From: Gluconacetobacter azotocaptans
Lineage (GTDB): Bacteria > Pseudomonadota > Alphaproteobacteria > Acetobacterales > Acetobacteraceae
Direction of reading: 5' to 3'
Length of the DNA stretch: 42,458 bases
Assembly (NCBI RefSeq): GCF_014174355.1
Contig: NZ_JABEQF010000021.1
Coordinates: 1-42,458 of the forward strand
Part shown: piece after piece, positions 8,393 to 15,955 of the stretch
Position numbering within the stretch: the stretch's first letter is position 1
Layout of the letters: the number at the start of each line of letters is the position of its first letter
Program-made: the position numbers and the translations under genes
The notes under the pieces: generated by a model
What the model was told of the DNA's origin: nothing
Seen by the model: the letters and a program-made list of their open reading frames with translations, nothing else
Database searches by the model: none

Positions 8393-9403
8393 CTACGCGA
8401 CCCGGTTGGCAGGCGCGCCGCCGGCGAAGGCGCGGATGTTGTCCAGTGTCGTGTCCATGATGCGTTGGAATGCCTCGACCGTATTATAGGCATTGTGGGG
8501 CGTGATGAGGACATTGGGATGGGACGTCAGGGTATGGTCCGCCACGACATCCTTCAGCACGGGGGCCGTTTCGGCTGCTCCGGTCTTGAACAGGGCGTCC
8601 TCCCGCCGCAGCAGGGGTTCCTGAGGCAGGACATCCAGCCCGGCTCCGCCCAGTCGCCCGCTGGATAGCGCCCGGATCAGGGCAGGCGTATCGACGACCT
8701 GCCCGCGGGCGGTGTTGATCAGTACGGCCCCCGGCTTCATCAGGTCGAATTCCCGATCGCCGATCAGCCCCGTCGTTTCGGGCGTCGCGGGGACATGCAG
8801 GGTCACGATGTCGGCCGCCGACAGGAGGTCGGGCAGGCTGGCATAACGAAAGTCGGGTGTTTCCTTCAGTTCGGTGGACGGAAAAGCGTCGAAGGCGACT
8901 ACTTTCATCCCGAAGCCGTGGGCCATCTCGATCGCACGTCGTCCGATGCGGCCGGTTCCCACGACGCCCAGCACCTTGTCGCGCAATTCGAAACCGCGCG
9001 CCGGCACATACCCGAATTCGCCGCGCCGCGTCGCCTCGACGCATGCCACGAGATGCCGGCTGAGGGCCAGCAGCAGGGCGAATGCATGCTCGGCGACCGT
9101 CGCGTCGCCATAGGCGGGAACGGTGGACACCACGATCCCGTGGGCCTTGCAATACTCCAGATCGACATTATCGTATCCTGTCGCGCGGACCGCGATCAGG
9201 CGAAGCTTCGGAAACTGGACGAGCACCGCCTTGGACAGGTCACAGCCGACAAAGGTGCTGACGATTTCGCTGTCGGCGTAATTGCCGGCGATATGTGCAT
9301 CCAGCGGCAATGCGGTGGAACTGACAGCAAAATCCGAGCCCAGGGCCGCTGCCGCGGCGGCGATCTCGGTGTCGTTCGCCGCGAAAAACGAAATCTTCAT
9401 CAT
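8393..9403 (-). CDS. D-lactate dehydrogenase-type 2-hydroxyacid dehydrogenase
   Basis: A 336-residue NAD-dependent D-2-hydroxyacid dehydrogenase, likely reducing pyruvate to D-lactate or a similar 2-keto acid. The Rossmann motif GTGRIG is at 149-154. The catalytic Arg233 (TARG), Glu262 (LPQEP) and His303 (TPHNAY) are all present at spacing close to classical D-lactate dehydrogenases, as is the ATVAEHAFALLLAL signature near 101. I chose the start at MMKISFF because family members begin there; a longer frame to 9550 exists but its extra 49 residues look non-coding. A perfect FNR-type box lies 92 bases upstream. The gene converges with the glycosyltransferase at 8370. Substrate preference cannot be read from sequence alone. 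Confidence 0.85.
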   Translation of the reverse strand: MMKISFFAANDTEIAAAAAALGSDFAVSSTALPLDAHIAGNYADSEIVSTFVGCDLSKAVLVQFPKLRLIAVRATGYDNVDLEYCKAHGIVVSTVPAYGDATVAEHAFALLLALSRHLVACVEATRRGEFGYVPARGFELRDKVLGVVGTGRIGRRAIEMAHGFGMKVVAFDAFPSTELKETPDFRYASLPDLLSAADIVTLHVPATPETTGLIGDREFDLMKPGAVLINTARGQVVDTPALIRALSSGRLGGAGLDVLPQEPLLRREDALFKTGAAETAPVLKDVVADHTLTSHPNVLITPHNAYNTVEAFQRIMDTTLDNIRAFAGGAPANRVA

Positions 9404-9494
9404 GGCCCCGCTTATTCCAGGCGTTGAGCATCCGTCGGTTAACCGATCGGGGTGCCGTACATTGCTGCCTAGCAGCATAGGCGCAACGTGATCC

Positions 9495-9508
9495 TTGATC
9501 GACATCAA
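9495..9508 (-). promoter_or_regulatory. FNR/FixK-type binding site upstream of the D-lactate dehydrogenase gene
   Basis: TTGATCGACATCAA is an exact match to the FNR/FixK consensus TTGAT-N4-ATCAA. It is the only such box I noticed, and it lies in the non-coding leader about 92 bases before the chosen start codon, a plausible activator position. It suggests induction under low oxygen. Confidence 0.7.
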
Positions 9509-9580
9509 AGCCGTACGGCTGCCAGGGGGTACGCCAAAAGAACTGCGCAAATGGCGTCATCGAAGGGGGCGGGAGTTTTT

Positions 9581-9600
9581 ACATTACTAGTAAGTAATGT
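9581..9600. promoter_or_regulatory. 20-bp palindrome, candidate repressor operator
   Basis: ACATTACT (9581-9588) and AGTAATGT (9593-9600) are perfect inverted arms around AGTA, with an overlapping inner palindrome TTACTAGTAA. It is AT-rich in a GC-rich setting and lies between the stop of the GT87-like gene and the upstream side of the dehydrogenase gene. TACT/AGTA arms of this kind are typical of dimeric winged-helix or TetR-type operators; no regulator gene is adjacent. Confidence 0.45.
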
Positions 9601-9620
9601 TTTGTGCGGAGACTGGTAGT

Positions 9621-10856
9621 TTATGCCGAACGATAGGCCATTAAGGACCGATCGGTCCTTCCGGCGGCGACAAGTACCAGCCCCAGGACCGCAAGGCTGG
9701 CGACCGCCGCCACGACGCCGTGAGAACTGCCTAGATTTCCGGAGAGCAGCGGCAGAGGAAAAGCACAGAAAAGGGCGAATTTCTGCCAGGGCCGGAAGCC
9801 TTGATCACAACCGTCGCGTACCAGCCAGGCGATGGCCAGGCCGGACAGGGTCAGGTCATAGAACATGGTCATCGGCGTGGCCACAGGCGTGGCCGCCGCG
9901 ATCAGCGCGGCCCGGATGGGCAATCGGCAGGGGCGGGACCAGACGCGACAGATGGCGCAGGCGAGAAGAAGGGTGGTTGTGGCCTGGACCCCATAGGCCA
10001 GCCAGAGAGGGGCATGGAACGTGATCAACACCCCGAACGGCGACGTCAGGGACGGGACATGTACGGCGCCTGCCTCGTATGTACCGTGGGCCTGCCGTGC
10101 AATATCGAAAAAAGAGATCCACGTGTCCCGGCCGAAGAGCGCGAACGATATCAGAACGAGGGTCGCCGAAGAGCCGGCCGCGGAAAGGATCGCGCGCCAG
10201 TTGCCCTGTGCGAGAAGGGCGACGGGAAAGAACAATCCGAGTTGCGGCTTGTAACAGAGCATGCCGATGGCCAGGCCACTCAGGATGGGGCGTTTGTCGA
10301 GCAGAAGGGTCGCCGTACCAAACAGCGCCACGGTCAGGAGGGCGTTCTGTCCGACGCCGATATTCCATAACGTGGCCGGGAATGCGAGGCCGAAGGCGAT
10401 CGTCGTCCACATGGACACGGTGAGGACTTTGCGCAGGACCGTCAGGGCGGCGATCAGGGACAGGGCCTGGAAGGCGATGAACGACATCAGGTAGGGCAGT
10501 CGGGCGAACGGCGCGCAGATCAGAAGAAAGACCGGCGGATAAAAGAAATGGACGTAGGGAATTCCGGTTTCCCTGGCGGCCTGCTCGGCGGCATGATGCG
10601 CGGCCGGGTCATAGACCTGCGCTGATGCGCCGGCATTCGCCTGCCGTCCCGCCGCATAGAAGCTGACATAATCAGTGCTCGTCGGGTGTTTGACCGACCC
10701 GATCATGCCGTGGGTGCCGAGTGTGAGGAGCGCCACAAAAAGCAGTTCGACCAGCAGAAAGGTCGTTGCATATCCGACCACGCGTTCGCGATGCAGCCAT
10801 GCGGCGTGACGTAGGGCGCAGATTACCGAATATGCCGCGTGTTTTCCGGAATTCAT
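9621..10856 (-). CDS. GT87-like polytopic membrane glycosyltransferase (DUF2029)
   Basis: A 411-residue protein with about nine to eleven hydrophobic segments. The large periplasmic loop after the first transmembrane helix carries the family pattern STDYVSFYAAGRQANAG, VYDP and PYVHFFYPPVFLLICAPFARLPY, matching GT87/DUF2029 enzymes, which use polyprenyl-phosphate mannose-type donors outside the cytoplasmic membrane. The acceptor is unknown. It is divergent from the tad pilus operon, sharing the 315-base intergenic region with the first Flp gene, so it may be coregulated with or act on the pilus or on a cell-envelope glycan; this is inference. Confidence 0.8.
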   Translation of the reverse strand: MNSGKHAAYSVICALRHAAWLHRERVVGYATTFLLVELLFVALLTLGTHGMIGSVKHPTSTDYVSFYAAGRQANAGASAQVYDPAAHHAAEQAARETGIPYVHFFYPPVFLLICAPFARLPYLMSFIAFQALSLIAALTVLRKVLTVSMWTTIAFGLAFPATLWNIGVGQNALLTVALFGTATLLLDKRPILSGLAIGMLCYKPQLGLFFPVALLAQGNWRAILSAAGSSATLVLISFALFGRDTWISFFDIARQAHGTYEAGAVHVPSLTSPFGVLITFHAPLWLAYGVQATTTLLLACAICRVWSRPCRLPIRAALIAAATPVATPMTMFYDLTLSGLAIAWLVRDGCDQGFRPWQKFALFCAFPLPLLSGNLGSSHGVVAAVASLAVLGLVLVAAGRTDRSLMAYRSA

Positions 10857-11171
10857 GAAAATTTTTCTATTGCCCTGAATTCATTGGTGTGCCGAACTGA
10901 AACGCGATCCGGACGGCTGAAAATCGTCACAATCGCCGACGATGGCGATGCCAAAGGGGGAGGCGTCTTGTCTCCTGCCGGTCGTGGCCATGCAAGGCAA
11001 AAAGAAAAAATTTGGGACGGAACTTTTTTGAGTTGCCCCATATGGACAGGAATGTGGCTTCCAGCTATATCGTTAACGATCACTTAATTATCATCTTCTG
11101 ATAAGTTTATCTTCCTGCGTGGGCGGTAAAGGGCCCATGTTCGTGATTAATCGGAAGAGGGAATGGCAATA
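10857..11171. promoter_or_regulatory. Divergent promoter region of the GT87 gene and the tad operon
   Basis: 315 bases with no credible gene. It is AT-richer than the flanks and contains several symmetric elements. An imperfect inverted repeat at 10996-11037 has outer arms GGCAA/TTGCC and inner A6/T6 runs. A perfect 12-bp palindrome ATCGTTAACGAT is at 11069-11080. TTATCA/TGATAA arms are at 11088-11104. The CtrA-type box is listed separately. A long untranslated leader for flp is likely. Confidence 0.55.
11073..11087 (+). promoter_or_regulatory. Candidate CtrA binding site upstream of flp
   Basis: TTAA-CGATCAC-TTAA is an exact TTAA-N7-TTAA match to the alphaproteobacterial CtrA consensus. It lies 85 bases before the first Flp start codon, in the divergent promoter region. 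CtrA is known to drive pilA, the Flp pilin gene of Caulobacter. A further TTAA half-site is at 11147-11150. Confidence 0.6.
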
Positions 11172-11342
11172 ATGATACGATATATATCTGCGGTTCTTGC
11201 CCTGAAGTCTGATCGGCGTGGCGTGACGATGCTGGAGTACGGGCTGATTGCGGCCCTGGTGGCGGTGGTCGTGATTGGAGCGATCACAACGATCGGAACG
11301 AATCTGAATGGCATCTTCGACAAAATCGGGACCAGCATCTGA
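11172..11342 (+). CDS. flp: Flp-family type IVb prepilin 1
   Basis: A 56-residue prepilin too short for usual length cut-offs. It has a short basic leader, the processing site RRG/VTMLEYGLIAALVAVV with Glu at +5 and Tyr at +6 of the mature protein, one hydrophobic helix, and a short tail ending FDKIGTSI. CpaA/TadV-type peptidase would cleave after Gly. The start at 11172 is preferred over the in-frame ATG at 11163 because the second flp copy has the same GGAAG-N-GGGAAT leader exactly 19 bases before its ATG. It is the major subunit candidate and the first gene of the tad operon. Confidence 0.92.
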   Translation: MIRYISAVLALKSDRRGVTMLEYGLIAALVAVVVIGAITTIGTNLNGIFDKIGTSI

Positions 11343-11420
11343 GGTCAGCCAATAGGGGGCTGGTGTTGCCTCATGTTTTCGCTCGGCTCGCGTGATTGAT
11401 TGGAAGCGGGAATCGTAAGG

Positions 11421-11612
11421 ATGTTTCAGCATCTGGTGGGTCTGGCTGGTCTAAAGCGCGATCGGCGCGGCGTGACGATGCTGGAATACGGGTTGATCGC
11501 GGCGCTTGTTGCAGTGGTTGCCGTCGCGGCATTGCGGACGATGGGTGGGCAGTTGAATTCCGCATTGGTCATGGTCGGTGACAAGGTGCCGGCCCCTGCG
11601 TCGGGATCCTAG
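11421..11612 (+). CDS. flp: Flp-family type IVb prepilin 2
   Basis: A 63-residue paralogue of the preceding prepilin with the identical core RRGVTMLEYGLIAALVAVV and a more divergent C-terminus (LNSALVMVGDKVPAPASGS), ending in a Pro/Ser-rich tail that could be modified or surface-exposed. The upstream sequence GGAAGCGGGAAT duplicates that of the first copy, so the two genes arose by tandem duplication including the ribosome binding site. An upstream TTG frame extension is unlikely. Whether it is a second major pilin or a minor one is not visible. Confidence 0.9.
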   Translation: MFQHLVGLAGLKRDRRGVTMLEYGLIAALVAVVAVAALRTMGGQLNSALVMVGDKVPAPASGS

Positions 11613-11650
11613 CGGGGCGGATGTCCATGCGTGGCGTGATGGGACGTTGA

Positions 11651-12160
11651 GTGTTGTTCCTGTCAGCGGCATCGGTTGTTTCATGTTGCGTGATTGGTAT
11701 CACGATTATTCTGATTGTCGCGTCGCTGCATGACGTCGCGACCCGGACCGTTTCCAATGGGCTGGTCCTGGCGCTGGCAATCTTGAGTGGCGCGATTTCG
11801 GTCGCGAGCGGCCATATCCTTGCAGGACTGCTGTCCGGCCTGATGATTTTCGGCCTTGCGACCCTGTGCTGGTGGCGGGGCTGGATGGGGGGCGGGGATG
11901 TCAAGTTGCTGGGCGCCATCGGCCTGGCCCTGCGACCGGGACAGATTTTCCCTCTGCTGACGGGTGTGGCGCTGGCAGGGGGCGCCCTGGCCTGCATTTA
12001 CCTTCTGGCGCGTGCCTGTGTGGCGGATCGTGTGTCATCGGTGCGTCCATACAGTCTTGTGGGGCGGGTTCGGCGGATTGAACGCTGGCGTCTGCACCGT
12101 GGATGCCCGCTGCCCTATGTCTGCGCCATTACGGCGGGGAGCCTGTTCGTTCTCCTGTAG
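11651..12160 (+). CDS. cpaA: Prepilin peptidase CpaA/TadV
   Basis: A 169-residue polytopic aspartic peptidase of the A24 family that removes the leader of Flp and TadE-type prepilins in the inner membrane. Both catalytic aspartates are visible: D in SLHDVATRTVSN (first loop) and the GxGD motif in GWMGGGDVKLLGA. There are about five hydrophobic segments. It is slightly longer than minimal CpaA because of a basic stretch near residues 125-150 (VADRVSSVRPYSLVGRVRR). The start codon is GTG. It follows flp2 by 38 bases and precedes cpaB by 11. Confidence 0.9.
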   Translation: MLFLSAASVVSCCVIGITIILIVASLHDVATRTVSNGLVLALAILSGAISVASGHILAGLLSGLMIFGLATLCWWRGWMGGGDVKLLGAIGLALRPGQIFPLLTGVALAGGALACIYLLARACVADRVSSVRPYSLVGRVRRIERWRLHRGCPLPYVCAITAGSLFVLL

Positions 12161-12171
12161 GGCGTGGTGTC

Positions 12172-12996
12172 ATGATTTTTCGGCTTGTGTTCTTCGTTCT
12201 CATGGCCGTCGGCCTCGGGGGATTTGGCGTGGTGGCGTGGATCGCCACCCGTCCGCCGCCGCCCCCGGCCCAGATCGTGCCGGCGACGGTGCAGGTGCTG
12301 GCCAGCGCGCGTCCGCTGGAGGCGGGAAGCCTGCTGAAACCCGAAGACATTACGTCGCTTCGCGTGCCGCGCGGGAAAGAAGGCGAGGGGACTGCGCCCG
12401 ACACCGCCGAGGAGCGGCAGGCCCTGGTCGGCGCGATGCTGCTGCATAGCCTGGGCGGCGGCGCGCTTCTTCGCGCGTCGGATCTGCTGCATTCGGGGGA
12501 TCGGGGTTTTCTTGCCGCGGCGCTGAAGCCGGGAATGCGGGCGGTGACCGTGGGGGTCGACGCCATTACCGGGACGGCCGGCCTGATCTGGCCGGGCGAT
12601 CATGTCGACCTGATCCTGACCCAGACCTTTGCGGCCGGCACATTGCCGCCGGACCGGCGCATCGCGGCGGAAACGGTGTTGTCCAATGTCCGTGTCATCG
12701 CCATCGACCAGCGGCTGGTGCAGGGCGCGACATCCGAGAAAGAGCAGCCGCAGGCCCGGACCGTGACGCTGGAGGTTTCGCCGATGCAGGCGGAACATGT
12801 TTCGGTGGCGACGCATCTGGGCCGCCTGTCGCTTGCGGTGCGCGCCGCGCAAGCGGCCGCGTTGCCCGAGGCTGTGCCGCAGGCTGCCTGGGCCGGAGAT
12901 GTATCAGCGACATTGCGTGCCGGCGATGCCCCGGGCGCGCCCGGATCCGTGGTCATCTACCAGGGTGGCACGGACGGGAAGGAGTTTCATTTCTGA
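12172..12996 (+). CDS. cpaB: Flp pilus assembly protein CpaB/RcpC
   Basis: A 274-residue periplasmic component of the Tad secretion system thought to interact with the secretin. It begins with an N-terminal membrane anchor (FRLVFFVLMAVGLGGFGVVA), then a Pro-rich linker, then a SAF domain (VLASARPLEAGSLLKPEDI) and the RcpC domain, which includes GMRAVTVGVDAITGTAGLI and GDHVDLILTQ. The start at 12172 gives the anchor directly; the frame stays open upstream but that stretch overlaps cpaA. Its stop overlaps the cpaC start (TGATG), indicating coupled translation. Confidence 0.9.
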   Translation: MIFRLVFFVLMAVGLGGFGVVAWIATRPPPPPAQIVPATVQVLASARPLEAGSLLKPEDITSLRVPRGKEGEGTAPDTAEERQALVGAMLLHSLGGGALLRASDLLHSGDRGFLAAALKPGMRAVTVGVDAITGTAGLIWPGDHVDLILTQTFAAGTLPPDRRIAAETVLSNVRVIAIDQRLVQGATSEKEQPQARTVTLEVSPMQAEHVSVATHLGRLSLAVRAAQAAALPEAVPQAAWAGDVSATLRAGDAPGAPGSVVIYQGGTDGKEFHF

Positions 12997-14390
12997 TGCC
13001 TGGTTTTTCCCGTCTGGCCCTGTTCTGCCAGGCCCTGTTCTGTCTGACGTTGTGCGGTCCGCCGGCTCTCGCGTCGGCTTCACCGGCCTGGGCGGCGGGG
13101 CGAGGGGCGGCGACGCCCTACCATGTCGGTCTGGAGGTCGGGGGCGGCCACATGGAAAGCCTGCCGCGCCCGGTGACCAAGATATTCGTGGTCGACCCCA
13201 AGGTGGCCCAGGTCCGGCCGGCCAGCGCCACCAGCATGTTCGTATACGGCATGGCCTCCGGCCGGACCTCGATCCTGGCAACCGACGCCGAAGGCCGGAC
13301 GGTCGCCCAGTTTACCGTCGATGTCGCGCCATCGAGCTACGGGGCCACGCAGGCCCAGGCGCATATCGCGCGTCAGTTTCCCGACAGCCAGGTCAAGGTA
13401 CAGGCGGACCAGCATAGTCTGATCCTGACCGGCGTTGTCGATTCACCCGAGACGGCGGCGAAGGCCGAGGAAATCGCCCGGGGTTACCTGGCCGACAACC
13501 AGGGCATCAACAATCGCATCGCCATCCGCTCCGCCACCCAGGTGACGTTGAGCGTTCGCATCGCGGAGATGGACCGCAGCGTGGTCCGCCAGTTGGGGGT
13601 CGACTGGCAGGCGGTCGGCAACATGGGCAAGTTCGGCAGTTTTCCGGCCCTGACGCTGAACGTGAATGGCAGTACGGCGACCTGCGTGGCGACCCGCAAT
13701 CCGTTCTGCCTGGGCAGCAATGTCAACGGCGTGATCGATGCGATGGCGCAGGACAATCTGGTGCGCCTGCTGGCCGAGCCCAACCTGACCGTCATGAGCG
13801 GGCAGAGCGCCAGCTTTCAGGTCGGCGGCCAGTATCCGATTCCGATGGCGCAACAGGCGGGGGCGATCTCGGTGGCCTTCAAGAGCTACGGTGTCAGCCT
13901 GACATTCCTGCCGACCGTCTACAGCAACGGCCGCATCAACCTGCACGTCGCACCCGAAGTCAGCCAGCTCAGCAACCAGAACAGCGTGTCGGTGACGACG
14001 TCGGGCTCGACCTCGGTCATTCCGGCGCTGACGGTGCGGCGGGCGGAAACCACGGTGGAACTGGGAAGCGGCGAGACGTTCGCGATTGCCGGCCTGCTGG
14101 AAGATTCCCTGACCGACACGACCAAGGGCATTCCCGAAGCGGTGGATATTCCGATCCTGGGATCGTTGTTCCGGAACACTTCCTTCAATCGCCAGGAAAC
14201 GGAACTGGTCATTCTGGTCACGCCGTATCTGGTGCGGCCGGTCGCGCAGAAGGCCGACATGACCCTGCCGACCGACAGTTCGGGCGTGCCCAGCGAGATC
14301 GAGCGCCTGCTGCTGATGCGTCAGGTAAGCCCCCGGCAACTGACGCAGCCGATGCATATTCCCGGCGATGCCGGTTTCTATGTCCAGTGA
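12996..14390 (+). CDS. cpaC: Tad pilus secretin CpaC/RcpA
   Basis: A 464-residue outer membrane secretin. It has a signal peptide (about residues 1-34, ending near SPAWAAG), then the pilus-secretin N-terminal domain (VTKIFVVDPKVAQVRPAS, YGMASGRTSILATD), a BON-like domain (LILTGVVDSPETAAKAEEIA), and the secretin core (NLTVMSGQSASFQVGGQYPIP, ETFAIAGLLEDS, PILGSLFRNTSFNRQETELVILVTPYLV). Length and order are standard for CpaC. It forms the pore for Flp pilus extrusion, with the small CpaD-like lipoprotein encoded next. Confidence 0.95.
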   Translation: MPGFSRLALFCQALFCLTLCGPPALASASPAWAAGRGAATPYHVGLEVGGGHMESLPRPVTKIFVVDPKVAQVRPASATSMFVYGMASGRTSILATDAEGRTVAQFTVDVAPSSYGATQAQAHIARQFPDSQVKVQADQHSLILTGVVDSPETAAKAEEIARGYLADNQGINNRIAIRSATQVTLSVRIAEMDRSVVRQLGVDWQAVGNMGKFGSFPALTLNVNGSTATCVATRNPFCLGSNVNGVIDAMAQDNLVRLLAEPNLTVMSGQSASFQVGGQYPIPMAQQAGAISVAFKSYGVSLTFLPTVYSNGRINLHVAPEVSQLSNQNSVSVTTSGSTSVIPALTVRRAETTVELGSGETFAIAGLLEDSLTDTTKGIPEAVDIPILGSLFRNTSFNRQETELVILVTPYLVRPVAQKADMTLPTDSSGVPSEIERLLLMRQVSPRQLTQPMHIPGDAGFYVQ

Positions 14391-14398
14391 GGCGCCTG

Positions 14399-14722
14399 AT
14401 GGAACGATATGTCCGCCGCTCCGTGCCTCGTTCCCTCCTGTGCCTTCTGGCCCTGGCAGGCTGTACCGAGATGGATCCGTATCACAAGCCCTATGCCTGG
14501 CATCCGACCGGGGCGAACGCGGCCAATCTCGCGGCGATGGTGGCCGATCCGCGTGACCTGGAGCGCGGGCATGACAGCGGAATGGCCGATGCCCAGGCGC
14601 CGGTCCTGGCCGTGGAACGACTGCGGGCGGACCGACCCAAGGCCATGCCCTCCACCAGCGGCATTGCCTCGGGCGTCAGCGGTTCGGGGGGATCGGGCGG
14701 CTCAGGCGGGACGGGGTACTGA
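14399..14722 (+). CDS. cpaD: Minimal CpaD-like pilus lipoprotein
   Basis: A 107-residue lipoprotein with a lipobox LALAGC (Cys22) and, after processing, a conserved stretch NAANLAAMVADPRDLERG that resembles the C-terminal part of CpaD (NLAAMVANPADL). Typical CpaD proteins are around 200 residues or more, so the central region is missing here. The tail is a Gly/Ser repeat (GVSGSGGSGGSGGTGY). The ATG is preceded by GAGG at a six-base spacing; a GTG at 14387 that overlaps the cpaC stop is an alternative. The position between cpaC and cpaE agrees with cpaD. Confidence 0.72.
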   Translation: MERYVRRSVPRSLLCLLALAGCTEMDPYHKPYAWHPTGANAANLAAMVADPRDLERGHDSGMADAQAPVLAVERLRADRPKAMPSTSGIASGVSGSGGSGGSGGTGY

Positions 14723-14725
14723 ACG

Positions 14726-15955
14726 ATGGCGGGTGATGGAGGAGGGAGCGCGCGTCATGACAGGGCGCATATGCTCGGCTTCGTCGCCGATGCCGCGACC
14801 GAGGCGCTGGTCCGCGATGGGCTGACGGAGTTCGCCGGACCCGATTTCGACCTTCGGCGCGGCAATGTGCGGACCGCCACGACAGCATTGCAGAAGCAGA
14901 ACACGCCGCGGGTCCTGCTGGTGGATATCGCGGGCGAGGACCATCCGATCAGCGCCCTGAGGGACCTGGCCCGCGTGGTGGAGCCGGATGTTTCGGTCCT
15001 GCTGATCGGGGCCCTGGACAGTGCGGATTTCTATCGGGAGGTGACGCGGGGCCTGGGGGTGGCGGAATATCTGCCCCGGCCCCTGACCCGTGAAAAGCTG
15101 GCGCGGCAATTCGGGCCGCTGATCCTGGGGCAGGCCCCCGAGGCGGACATGGGCGGCCGTAGCGTGACGGTGACCGGGGTCCGGGGCGGCGTCGGCGCCA
15201 CCACGGTGGCGGTGAATCTGGCGTGGTTGTTCGGGGTGGTCATGCATCGGCATACCGTCCTGCTGGATCCCGACCTGTATCGCGGACTTGCGGCCTTCCT
15301 GCTGGACGCGCGTGTCGGGTCCGGCCTGCGGCAGGCGCTGGAATCCCCCGATCGGATCGATGTGCTGCTGGCCGAACGGGCGGCGAGCCCGGCGGCGGAC
15401 AGGCTGCATGTTCTGTCCGACCAGCTCGATTTCATGACCGAGCTTGCTTACGCGCCGGGGGCGGTGGACGCTTTGCTGCGGGTCTTGCGGAATCGGTACA
15501 ATTTCATCGTCGCGGACGTGCCGTTCGTATCGAATGCATTCAACCGGGATCTGCTGCTGCAGGTGCATCAGCGGGTCTTCGTGCTGGAGCCGACCCTGGC
15601 CTCGGTGCGCGAGGCGCTGCGCCTGCTGGACCTGCCGGTGGGGCCCGCGCAGAAGCACCGGCCGGTTCTGGTCCTGAACCGGCTGGGACGACCCGGCACC
15701 CTGACCCGTCAGCAGGTGGAGGAGGCGCTGAAAACGCACGTGGACATGGTGATTCCCGATCTGCCGCGCCAGGTGGGAAATGCGGCCACGCTGGGCGAGC
15801 CGGCCGCGGCGGCGCGCGGTGCATTTCGCAACGCGATAATGGATCTGGCGCGCCAGGTCGACGCCGTCGGATTGCTGGACGTTGCCTCGGCCGACGCCAC
15901 GGTGGCGGCCGGCGCCACGAAGCCGAAGTGGTTTTCCTTTGGGAGGCAGTCATGA
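14726..15955 (+). CDS. cpaE: Pilus assembly ATPase-like protein CpaE/TadZ
   Basis: A 409-residue protein with an N-terminal receiver-like domain (about residues 10-130, VLLVDIAGEDHPISALRDL) lacking an obvious set of phosphorylation residues, followed by a MinD/ParA-like domain. The P-loop region is GVRGGVGATTVAVNLAW. The canonical signature lysine is Arg, and the GKT lysine is replaced by Ala, as in many CpaE proteins, so ATP hydrolysis may be weak or absent. CpaE/TadZ localises the Tad machinery at a pole. It overlaps cpaF by four bases (ATGA). Confidence 0.92.
   Translation: MAGDGGGSARHDRAHMLGFVADAATEALVRDGLTEFAGPDFDLRRGNVRTATTALQKQNTPRVLLVDIAGEDHPISALRDLARVVEPDVSVLLIGALDSADFYREVTRGLGVAEYLPRPLTREKLARQFGPLILGQAPEADMGGRSVTVTGVRGGVGATTVAVNLAWLFGVVMHRHTVLLDPDLYRGLAAFLLDARVGSGLRQALESPDRIDVLLAERAASPAADRLHVLSDQLDFMTELAYAPGAVDALLRVLRNRYNFIVADVPFVSNAFNRDLLLQVHQRVFVLEPTLASVREALRLLDLPVGPAQKHRPVLVLNRLGRPGTLTRQQVEEALKTHVDMVIPDLPRQVGNAATLGEPAAAARGAFRNAIMDLARQVDAVGLLDVASADATVAAGATKPKWFSFGRQS

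Noticed and set aside
9404-9550. N-terminal extension of the D-lactate dehydrogenase frame
   Set aside because: The extra 49 residues precede the conserved family start and contain the FNR box, so they are more likely untranslated leader.
15223-15951. Extended frame upstream of cpaF
   Set aside because: The frame overlaps cpaE in a different phase, is compositionally unlike protein, and CpaF homologues begin near 15952 with an ATGA overlap.
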